Shown here piece by piece: positions 1 through 4,554 of a stretch of 5,836 nucleotides of DNA. The notes under the pieces were generated by a model. That model saw only the letters and a program-made list of their open reading frames with translations, did no database searches and was not told the DNA's origin. Source of the stretch: Armatimonadota bacterium (GTDB lineage Bacteria > Armatimonadota > Fimbriimonadia > Fimbriimonadales > ATM1); assembly GCA_013816225.1 (NCBI GenBank), contig JACDEQ010000144.1, forward strand, positions 1-5,836, given 5' to 3'. Within the stretch, counting starts at the first letter, position 1; each line of letters begins with the position of its first letter. Made by a program: the position numbers and the translations under genes.

Positions 1-1226
1 TTGCCCGACACATCTACCGCCAAGGCCCTGGCGTTATCGTCATTATTGCCGGGTCCGTTGTAACGCACAACCCATTGCTCCTTGCCCGCGGAGTCGTACT
101 TGACGGTAGCGTAGTCATAGCCGCTGCCGGCGCCTAGGGATGTGCCCGTCACGTACACGTTGCCTGAGGCATCTACCGCCAAGGCCCTGGCGATTTCTTC
201 TCCATTGCCGGGGCCGTTGTAGCGCACAACCCATTGCTGGTTGCCAGCGGAATCGTACTTGACGGTCGCATAGTCATAGCTGCTATTGTTGCCGTTCCAG
301 GAGAAGCCAGTCACGTACACGTTCCCGGAGGCATCTACTCCGAGTGCGTAGGCCCAATCTTCGCCGCCCCACGGGCTGTGGTAGCGTGCATCCCACTGTT
401 CGTTGCCAGCGGAATCGTACTTGACGGTCGCATAGTCATAGCTGCCATTGTTGCCGTTCCAGGACCTGCCCGTCACGTACACGTTGCCGGAGGCATCTAA
501 CGCCAAGGCATAGGCGTATTCGTAGCCCTCTAAATAGCCCCCCAGGCCGTTATAGAGTGCGACCCACTGCTCGTTGCCCGCGGCATCGTATTTGACGGTA
601 GCGTAGTCGTTGTGGCCCTGACCGCCGTATGGTGAAACGAAGGCGGAGCCTGTCACGTAAACGTTGCCCGAGGAATCTACTTCAATGTCAGAAGTGTAAT
701 CGCCGAGATTCCCCGGTCCGTTGTAGCGTGCGACCCACTGCTCGTTGCCCGCGGCATCGTATTTCACCGTAGCGTAGTCTGGACCGCTGCCTTTGGCCCA
801 GGACGTGCCAGTCACGTAGGCATTGCCCGAGGCATCTAACGCCAAGCCAGAGGCTGTATCGTCCTGGTTGTTGATCCCCGGCCCGATGTAGCGTGCGACC
901 CACTGCTCGTTGCCCGCGGCATCGTACTTGATTGTGGCGTAGTCATTACTGCTGCCGACACCTGGGGAGGTGCCGGTCACGTAGACGTTGCCCGAAACAT
1001 CTAGCGCTATGTCTCTGGCAAAATCGTCGCTGTTCGCAGGGCCGTTGTAACGTGCGACCCACTGCTCGTTGCCCGCGGAATCGTATTTGACGGTAGCGTA
1101 GTCACGACCGGTGCCTGAGCCCAAGGAGGAGCCCGTCACGTAAACGTTGCCCTCGGCATCTACCGCGACCTCCCTCGCCACGTCGTAACCGTTTGCCGGG
1201 CCGTTGTATCGGGCCGCCCATTGCTC
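1..1226 (-). repeat. Tandem ~160-bp coding repeats (SBBP units)
   Basis: The plus-strand hexamer cacgta, which encodes the YVTG segment on the minus strand, recurs at 150, 312, 474, 654, 813, 978 and 1137. The spacings are 162, 162, 180, 159, 165 and 159 bp, all multiples of three, so each length change keeps the frame. The segments around it (DYATVKYD, AGNEQW, RYNGP) are nearly identical in DNA sequence from copy to copy. The loops between them vary in length and sequence. The lengthened 180-bp unit carries extra Gly/Tyr-rich loop residues. Confidence 0.9.
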
Positions 1227-1298
1227 CGTCTGGGCGGACGCAGGCGCACCTATGGCGGCACAAATGCATATGCACAAGGCATTCACAAACGATTTCAT
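1..1298 (-). CDS. Exported SBBP (beta-propeller) repeat protein, 3' part outside window
   Basis: Reading the minus strand from an ATG at 1298 gives an open frame with no stop to the window edge (432 codons seen). It begins with a signal peptide (MKSFVNALCICICAAIGAPASA, cleavage probably after ASA, about residue 23). Tandem repeats of 53-60 residues follow, each with the pattern GNVYVTGxS...DYATVKYDxAGNEQWVARYNGP...A.D.SG. This matches the SBBP repeat family (PF06739), thought to form beta-propellers in secreted or surface proteins. Seven YVTG motifs are visible and an eighth repeat is cut by the edge. Function is unknown; adhesion or a cell-surface scaffold is only a guess. No Shine-Dalgarno is obvious. 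A TAAGAT box lies 8 nt before the ATG. The C-terminus is missing, so any sorting domain cannot be judged. Confidence 0.9.
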   Translation of the reverse strand, partial: MKSFVNALCICICAAIGAPASAQTEQWAARYNGPANGYDVAREVAVDAEGNVYVTGSSLGSGTGRDYATVKYDSAGNEQWVARYNGPANSDDFARDIALDVSGNVYVTGTSPGVGSSNDYATIKYDAAGNEQWVARYIGPGINNQDDTASGLALDASGNAYVTGTSWAKGSGPDYATVKYDAAGNEQWVARYNGPGNLGDYTSDIEVDSSGNVYVTGSAFVSPYGGQGHNDYATVKYDAAGNEQWVALYNGLGGYLEGYEYAYALALDASGNVYVTGRSWNGNNGSYDYATVKYDSAGNEQWDARYHSPWGGEDWAYALGVDASGNVYVTGFSWNGNNSSYDYATVKYDSAGNQQWVVRYNGPGNGEEIARALAVDASGNVYVTGTSLGAGSGYDYATVKYDSAGKEQWVVRYNGPGNNDDNARALAVDVSG

Positions 1299-1306
1299 TA
1301 TTCTTT

Positions 1307-1312
1307 ATCTTA
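1307..1312 (-). promoter_or_regulatory. Possible -10 box for the SBBP gene
   Basis: The minus strand reads TAAGAT, then 8 nt, then the ATG at 1298. It matches TATAAT at four of six positions and sits in an AT-rich patch. No convincing -35 is seen. If used, the transcript would be leaderless or nearly so, which would fit the lack of a Shine-Dalgarno sequence. Weak evidence. Confidence 0.25.
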
Positions 1313-1443
1313 CGTTATTTCAGAGTAATAACCGCACATTTCGTCTGGGTTTGTCTTCGCCAGCAGGTCGGTTCAGATATCATGCACATCCATACGATCA
1401 GCGGCGGAGGTTGCGAGAAGACGCTGCGATTGGCTGGGTCTAC

Positions 1444-1449
1444 TATAAT
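1444..1449 (+). promoter_or_regulatory. TATAAT -10 box upstream of the BI-1 family gene
   Basis: A perfect TATAAT lies 63 nt before the ATG at 1513. No good TTGACA-like hexamer is found at 16-18 nt spacing (ACGCTG at 17), so a factor-dependent promoter or chance match remains possible. It is in the 214-bp divergent intergenic region, which otherwise shows no strong hairpin or repeat. Confidence 0.5.
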
Positions 1450-1512
1450 GGCTCGAGGCGTTTTTGGCTTCAAAGGCAAAATTTCAGCCGTCTTACAATT
1501 AGGAGTAAATCG

Positions 1513-2211
1513 ATGAGCTCATTCGAAAACTATGTGGAAGGCAACGTCGCGGATGCTCCGCTCGACGCTCGCCTGACCTTCATTCGCAAAACTTACGCGC
1601 ACCTCGTGGCGGCGGTGGTGGCTTTCGTCGCCGTTTCGGGCTTTTTCTACAGCTCCGGGGTCGCCGAGAGGATGCTCGAGATGATCTCTGGCAGTCGATT
1701 CGGGTGGCTGATGATGCTGGGCGGCTTCATGCTGTTGGGCTGGCTCGCGGGCGCCATGGCGAGCATGCGCGGCACATCGATTTCGTACGTCGGCCTCGGG
1801 CTGTACACCGTCGCCGAAGCGCTGATCTTCTCGCCGATGATTTTCCTGGCGGCCCAAGCGTATCCGGGCGTGCTGACGCAGGCTACCGGGGTGACGCTCC
1901 TAGTGTTCGGCGCGCTGACGTTCTATGTGCTGTTTACGCGAAGGGACTTCTCGTTTTTGCGGACGGCGCTATTCGTCGGTGGCATCGCCGCGCTCGGCCT
2001 CATCGTTGCCGGGGCCATCTTCGGGTTCAATCTCGGGCTCTGGTTCAGCTTCCTTATGGTGATATTCGCGGCCGGAGCGATTCTATACACGACCTCGCAG
2101 GTGCTGCATCAGTATCGGACGGACCAGTACGTCGCCGCGGCGTTGGCGCTGTTTGCAGCCGTTGCGCTGCTGTTCTGGTACGTCTTGCGGATATTTATGT
2201 CGCGGGATTAA
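1513..2211 (+). CDS. Bax inhibitor-1 (BI-1/YbhL/YetJ) family membrane protein
   Basis: 232 aa, starting at an ATG preceded by AGGAG at 1501-1505 (7-nt spacing); longer in-frame starts have no such site. About seven hydrophobic segments follow a short polar N-terminus, roughly residues 30-49, 64-84, 90-114, 120-142, 148-172, 175-197 and 206-228, as in the BI-1/TMBIM family of inner-membrane proteins (pH-dependent Ca2+ leak in the studied YetJ). The C-terminal block ILYTTSQVLHQY...VAAALALFAAVALLFWYVLRI is typical of the family in shape. The two aspartates usual in it (LYD in TM6, YLD in TM7) are replaced by Thr193 and Ala216. The stop overlaps the convergent msrA stop by 4 bp. No neighbour shares its strand, so it is probably monocistronic. 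Confidence 0.88.
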   Translation: MSSFENYVEGNVADAPLDARLTFIRKTYAHLVAAVVAFVAVSGFFYSSGVAERMLEMISGSRFGWLMMLGGFMLLGWLAGAMASMRGTSISYVGLGLYTVAEALIFSPMIFLAAQAYPGVLTQATGVTLLVFGALTFYVLFTRRDFSFLRTALFVGGIAALGLIVAGAIFGFNLGLWFSFLMVIFAAGAILYTTSQVLHQYRTDQYVAAALALFAAVALLFWYVLRIFMSRD

Positions 2212-2687
2212 GGGAGGTGGCAGGAGGAGCGGCCATGCTTCTCCAGATACCGCTGATGGTACTCCTCGGCACGGTAGAAGTCGGTAGCGGGGGTGATTTC
2301 GGTTACGATCGGTCGCTCGGTGCGGGTTTGTGCCAGGGCTCGCGATCGAAATGCGGCCGCCTCCTGCTTCGGGGAATGGAAAAAGATGGCTGAGCGGTAC
2401 TGGCTGCCGACGTCCGGGCCTTGACGATCGAGCGTCGTCGGATCGTGCAGGCTCCAGAAGGCTTCGAGGAGGCGTTCGTAGGTTAAAATCGACGGGTCGA
2501 AAGAGACCTGCACCACTTCGGCGTGGCCGGTTTCGCCGGTGCATACCTGCTCGTACGTCGGGTGACCCAGAGTTCCGCCCAGGTAGCCCGATACTGCCTC
2601 GATCACGCCGGGTAATTGCCGGAAGGCGTCTTCGACGCCCCAGAAACAGCCCGCGCCGAACGTCGCTAACTCAGTTGCTTGAGGCAT
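2208..2687 (-). CDS. msrA: Peptide methionine-S-sulfoxide reductase MsrA (cysteine type)
   Basis: 159 aa from the ATG at 2687; an in-frame TTG at 2696 would add three residues but has no supporting ribosome site. MsrA reduces methionine-S-sulfoxide in proteins or free methionine, recycling through thioredoxin. Visible family features: GCFWG at 13-17 with catalytic Cys14, GYLGG at 34-38, HPTYEQVC.G.TGHAE at 42-57 with the conserved Glu57, QYRS at 96-99, FYRAEEYHQRYL at 137-148, and a C-terminal Cys156 as likely resolving cysteine. There is no signal peptide, so it is cytoplasmic. It lies 62 bp downstream of the DUF1579 gene on the same strand and may be cotranscribed, or read from a CATAAT box just before its ATG. 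A second, different msrA lies at 3447-4040 (+). Confidence 0.96.
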   Translation of the reverse strand: MPQATELATFGAGCFWGVEDAFRQLPGVIEAVSGYLGGTLGHPTYEQVCTGETGHAEVVQVSFDPSILTYERLLEAFWSLHDPTTLDRQGPDVGSQYRSAIFFHSPKQEAAAFRSRALAQTRTERPIVTEITPATDFYRAEEYHQRYLEKHGRSSCHLP

Positions 2688-2695
2688 GGTGGCCA

Positions 2696-2701
2696 ATTAT
2701 G
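2696..2701 (-). promoter_or_regulatory. msrA: Possible -10 box directly before msrA
   Basis: The minus strand reads CATAAT, then 8 nt, then the ATG at 2687. The match to TATAAT is five of six. The best -35 candidates are poor (TTCCCC/TTTCCC). No Shine-Dalgarno is present before this ATG, so a very short or leaderless transcript is conceivable. Confidence 0.25.
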
Positions 2702-2707
2702 GCGGCT

Positions 2708-2735
2708 GGCGGAGGCCCGGGGAAAGGCCGCCGCC
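2708..2735 (-). other. GC-rich hairpin between DUF1579 gene and msrA
   Basis: GGCGG (2708-2712) pairs with CCGCC (2731-2735), and GGCC (2714-2717) with GGCC (2726-2729), with one mismatch between the two helices and an 8-nt loop. It sits 14 nt after the DUF1579 stop and before the msrA start on the minus strand. No T-run follows, so it is a weak terminator at best. It could be a processing or attenuation element in a shared transcript. Confidence 0.4.
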
Positions 2736-2749
2736 GTAGCCGCGGAGGG

Positions 2750-3289
2750 TCATTTCTTTGTGTAAGTGCCCTCGATCATCTTGTTCCACTTGTCCCCGTC
2801 CTTCATTTCGAGTAGGAACGACATTTCCTTGTCGGACTTTTTCGTGGCGGTTGCGCGGAACGTTTGATCACCCATGCCGTGCATCGGCGTGGGCTTGCTT
2901 ACCAATGTCATCGTGTTTCCGACGAGGTCACCGGCCATCTCCATGCCTGCAGAACCCATCGAATCGAACCAGATTGCCTTCCACTTCTTGGCATCCGGGT
3001 CATAGCTGAGCATTTGCATGCCTTCGAATGAACCCATATCGCCCATCGAGAACGTGGCCATGGTATGCAGATACCTGCCGCCGAGTGCCATCTTCGAGGT
3101 GGACGTGCCGGTGGAGCTCATGGGCTCCATGCCCTCTCCGGGTGGGAACATCTTGAAGTTGGTGGTCCATTCGCCGACCATCCACTCGACCTTCTTCATC
3201 TCGGGTGGCGGCTTCATCTCCATCATTTCGTCTTGGGCGAACGCCGTTAGGCCCGCCAATATCAACACAGTCATTGCTGCGAATTTCAT
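2750..3289 (-). CDS. Exported methionine-rich DUF1579 family protein
   Basis: 179 aa from an ATG with AAGGAG at 3295-3300 (5-nt spacing). A signal peptide is clear (MKFAAMTVLILAGLTAFA, cleavage about 18/19), so the mature protein is periplasmic or secreted. The body fits DUF1579 (PF07617): VEWMVGEWTTNFK near 34-46, LGGRYLHTMATFSM near 69-82, MLSYDPDAKKWKAIWFDSMG near 93-112, and a TEG-like final strand. This is a lipocalin-like beta-barrel domain of unknown function. About 23 of 161 mature residues are methionine, clustered as MM.M, GMEPM, SMGDMGSFEGMQM, MGSAGMEM and MHGMG. Cysteine is absent. It lies head to head with the selenocysteine-type msrA and directly upstream of the Cys-type msrA, suggesting a role as oxidant sink or MsrA substrate; that role is inference. 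Confidence 0.88.
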   Translation of the reverse strand: MKFAAMTVLILAGLTAFAQDEMMEMKPPPEMKKVEWMVGEWTTNFKMFPPGEGMEPMSSTGTSTSKMALGGRYLHTMATFSMGDMGSFEGMQMLSYDPDAKKWKAIWFDSMGSAGMEMAGDLVGNTMTLVSKPTPMHGMGDQTFRATATKKSDKEMSFLLEMKDGDKWNKMIEGTYTKK

Positions 3290-3294
3290 GGTTT

Positions 3295-3300
3295 CTCCTT
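3295..3300 (-). promoter_or_regulatory. Shine-Dalgarno of the DUF1579 gene
   Basis: Minus-strand AAGGAG, 5 nt before the ATG at 3289. It fixes this start over other in-frame candidates and implies strong translation. Confidence 0.75.
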
Positions 3301-3348
3301 AATAAGCCCGTCATGGGGCGGTTTGCTCTAGCTTTGGGTACGCAACTC

Positions 3349-3365
3349 GCGACGATATCGTTCGC
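3349..3365. promoter_or_regulatory. Near-perfect palindrome in the divergent intergenic region
   Basis: GCGACGATATCGTTCGC reads as a palindrome apart from one extra T. The central 10 bp ACGATATCGT (3352-3361) are perfect. It lies about 60 bp from the DUF1579 start and 82 bp from the Sec-msrA start. Its place between two divergent genes suggests an operator for a dimeric regulator serving both. No regulator gene is visible nearby, so this is a candidate only. Confidence 0.35.
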
Positions 3366-3446
3366 CCCGGGCGTTTAAGAGTATGACAAATCGATTTCCC
3401 GAAGATGGGAACGAATCCATTTCTGACGGCATTAGAGATAGTAGAA

Positions 3447-4040
3447 ATGATAAAGACGATCCTGTTCACTTCTTTGCCAGTCGTCGCGGCGCTCGCCGTG
3501 GCCGGTTGGCGTTCGATGGGTGGCGAAGAGCTTTCCGATGTGGGAACGAGACCCGGCGGCGTGCAGACGAGGCTCGACAACGACAAGGGCGCCCTCGCAA
3601 AGGGCCACGAACTCGCGCTCTTCGCGGCTGGGTGATTCTGGGGGATCGAGGCGGAGTTCCGCCGAACACCGGGAGTTGTAGCGACGGCCGTCGGATACAC
3701 GGGTGGGACATCGTCGAATCCGACCTATGAACAGGTTTGCTCGGGTGGAACCGGCCACGCCGAAGCCGTTCTCGTCGAATTCGATCCGAAGAAGGTGACG
3801 TACGCACGTCTCTTGGACGTTTTCTACACAACGCATAACCCTGACCGGCAGTGTGCCCCTGGCTATCAGTATCGCAGCGAAGTTTTTGCTTACAGCGATG
3901 CCCAATCGGATGCTGCCGCGAAAGCCGGTAAGGATCGGCGGGCGAGCACGCGAGTAACCCCGGCCTCGACGTTTTGGATGGCCGAAGCGTATCACCAGCA
4001 GTATTACGGCAAGAAGGGTGGAGGCTTCTGCAAGATTTAG
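3447..4040 (+). CDS. msrA: Selenocysteine-type MsrA with N-terminal export/anchor segment (UGA at the catalytic position)
   Basis: One frame from ATG 3447 to TAG 4038-4040 encodes 197 aa if TGA 3633-3635 is read as selenocysteine (U63). Residues 1-21 (MIKTILFTSLPVVAALAVAGW) form a signal peptide or membrane anchor; a linker to about 55 follows. The MsrA domain then shows FAAG-U-FWG at 59-66, VGYTGG at 82-87, NPTYEQVCSGGTGHAEA at 91-107, QYRSEVF at 141-147, FWMAEAYHQQYY at 176-187, and a C-terminal FCKI with Cys195 as likely resolving residue. U63 aligns with Cys14 of the neighbouring MsrA. The frame is otherwise intact on both sides, which argues against decay. ATG 3405 is an alternative start but would bury the hydrophobic segment behind 14 residues. 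Sec raises MsrA activity in known selenoprotein MsrAs. The alternative is a nonsense mutation or base error exactly in the Cys codon. Confidence 0.85.
3633..3635 (+). other. In-frame UGA recoded as selenocysteine (candidate)
   Basis: This TGA is the only in-frame stop between 3447 and the terminal TAG, and it replaces the catalytic Cys codon of the MsrA active-site motif. Other genes in the window end in TGA (2750-2752 minus, 5655-5657 plus), so UGA is not generally reassigned. Confidence 0.82.
3636..3674 (+). promoter_or_regulatory. Bacterial SECIS-like hairpin immediately after the UGA
   Basis: Upper stem GGCGG (3650-3654) pairs with CCGCC (3659-3663) around the loop AGTT (3655-3658). Lower stem 3636-3641 (TTCTGG) pairs with 3669-3674 (CCGGGA) with two G-U pairs, leaving an internal loop. 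The apical loop begins 20 nt after the UGA. Bacterial SECIS elements read by SelB sit within the coding region just after the UGA, with the loop roughly 16-37 nt away and a G in the first two loop positions; here the second loop base is G. Pairing was done by eye; no energy was computed. Confidence 0.7.
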
Positions 4041-4044
4041 CATG

Positions 4045-4050
4045 TACAAT
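4045..4050 (+). promoter_or_regulatory. Possible -10 box before the UBact gene
   Basis: TACAAT (five of six to consensus) followed by 6 nt and the ATG at 4057. Transcription would start at or next to that ATG, giving a leaderless message. No fair -35 is seen within 15-18 nt, so readthrough from msrA is the likelier source of expression. Confidence 0.2.
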
Positions 4051-4056
4051 GACGCC

Positions 4057-4239
4057 ATGGAAGCCAAGGTGGAAAGGCGCGAAAGGGACCTCCCGACGCC
4101 AGAGCGCAAGCCCGGGGACGAGGAAGGGCCGGCAAAGCGGCAGGTTGACAAGCCGGGTGGGGACAACGAACTTCTACGTAGAATGCGGGAGGTTGACCCT
4201 GATCAAGCTAAGAAATATCGTCAGAGAAGCGGCGAATAG
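4057..4239 (+). CDS. ubact: UBact family ubiquitin-like (Pup-like) protein modifier
   Basis: 60 aa from ATG 4057, or 65 aa from ATG 4042, which begins one base after the stop of the upstream Sec-msrA. Neither start has a good Shine-Dalgarno, so translational coupling or leaderless initiation is possible. The protein is highly charged, lacks cysteine, and is Pro/Gly-rich and probably disordered over residues 1-36. The C-terminal block ELLRRMREVDPDQAKKYRQRSGE (38-60) matches the UBact family, a bacterial analogue of Pup. As in Pup, the C-terminal glutamate would be ligated to substrate lysines by a PafA-like ligase, marking proteins for the proteasome. Because it already ends in Glu, no deamidation would be needed. 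Family members usually sit with proteasome genes; none is in this window. Confidence 0.87.
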   Translation: MEAKVERRERDLPTPERKPGDEEGPAKRQVDKPGGDNELLRRMREVDPDQAKKYRQRSGE

Positions 4240-4251
4240 CGAAAAAGTTTG

Positions 4252-4279
4252 TTAACTTTGCGTCAACTAGCGATATACT
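4252..4279 (+). promoter_or_regulatory. Sigma-70-like promoter for the pseudopilin transcript
   Basis: TTAACT (4252-4257), 16-nt spacer, TATACT (4274-4279). The -35 lies in a 6-bp inverted repeat AAAGTT-TGTT-AACTTT (4244-4259), a possible operator. It starts 12 nt after the UBact stop and would give a leader of about 270 nt ahead of the pseudopilin ATG. Confidence 0.5.
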
Positions 4280-4542
4280 GATCTCTGGCGCTCGCTGCGC
4301 GAACGGTGAGACGCCGGGAGCTTACTGCCGATGCGCGAGATAAATGCATTCAAGCCGGACAAGGGATCAGCGACGGATGTCGCTCCTGCCGATTCGGCCG
4401 TCATACTATCTCCTAATCTCGCCAGTCGATTGTGGCTCGCGGCCGGTATCCAATCAAGCTTCGAAGGACTGAAAAGAACTAAGAGGACTTTCGCCAGTTT
4501 GCGCCACATACATAAGATCAGCGCCGCGCAACACGCGCGCGC

Positions 4543-4548
4543 GGGAGG
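4543..4548 (+). promoter_or_regulatory. Shine-Dalgarno of the pseudopilin gene
   Basis: GGGAGG, 6 nt before ATG 4555, which sets the start. Directly upstream, 4521-4529 and 4534-4542 can pair (GCGC-rich, one bulged C), so the site sits at the foot of a hairpin. Confidence 0.7.
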
Positions 4549-4554
4549 CATACT

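Larger units (their letters stand above)
4240..4554 (+). other. 315-bp leader region before the pseudopilin gene
   Basis: No recognised gene. It holds a promoter candidate (4252-4279), several short hairpins (4369-4384 AGCGAC/GTCGCT with loop GGAT; 4388-4398 GCCG/CGGC; 4285-4315 area GGCGCTC/GAGACGCC), an alternating purine-pyrimidine run ACACGCGCGCGCG at 4531-4543, and an 8-bp GCGC-rich hairpin that ends against the Shine-Dalgarno. A 75-codon frame runs from ATG 4331 (GGGAG 10 nt upstream) to a TGA overlapping the pseudopilin ATG (ATGA, 4555-4558). Its codons are unlike the neighbours (several ATA, CTA, AGA/AGG) and the product resembles nothing I know, so I doubt it is a real protein. No known riboswitch was recognised. 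Confidence 0.5.

Noticed and set aside
234..500. Plus-strand 88-codon frame within the repeats
   Set aside because: It is an antisense shadow of the SBBP repeats, with its own repetitiveness inherited from them.
1..1226. CRISPR array or non-coding satellite
   Set aside because: Unit length of 159-180 bp, frame-preserving length changes and a signal peptide show that the repeats are coding.
1204..1512. N-terminal extension of the BI-1 protein from ATG 1204
   Set aside because: The extra 103 residues have no membrane-protein or BI-1 character, run through the divergent promoter region and the SBBP gene start, and ATG 1513 has a good AGGAG.
2688..2696. TTG start at 2696 for the Cys-type msrA
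   Set aside because: No Shine-Dalgarno supports it and the ATG three codons later gives a normal MsrA N-terminus.
3633..3635. UGA reassigned to Trp or Gly in this genome
   Set aside because: Other genes here end properly at TGA (DUF1579 protein, the 73-aa membrane protein), and Trp or Gly at the active-site Cys would give a dead enzyme.
3405..4040. Second msrA as a decayed or frameshifted pseudogene
   Set aside because: The parts before and after the TGA are in the same frame with no indel, all MsrA motifs are intact, and the stop coincides with the catalytic Cys codon. A pseudogene stays possible only as a single-codon event.
3795..4040. Independent short gene starting at GTG 3795
   Set aside because: It is the C-terminal part of the MsrA domain in the same frame as the upstream segment and has no ribosome site of its own.
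4018..4056. UBact start at 4018
   Set aside because: It would overlap the conserved C-terminal Cys region of MsrA and add residues not typical of the family; 4042 or 4057 fit better.
4285..4345. Known riboswitch (for example c-di-GMP) in the pseudopilin leader
   Set aside because: The hairpins do not match the conserved core of any riboswitch class I could recall.
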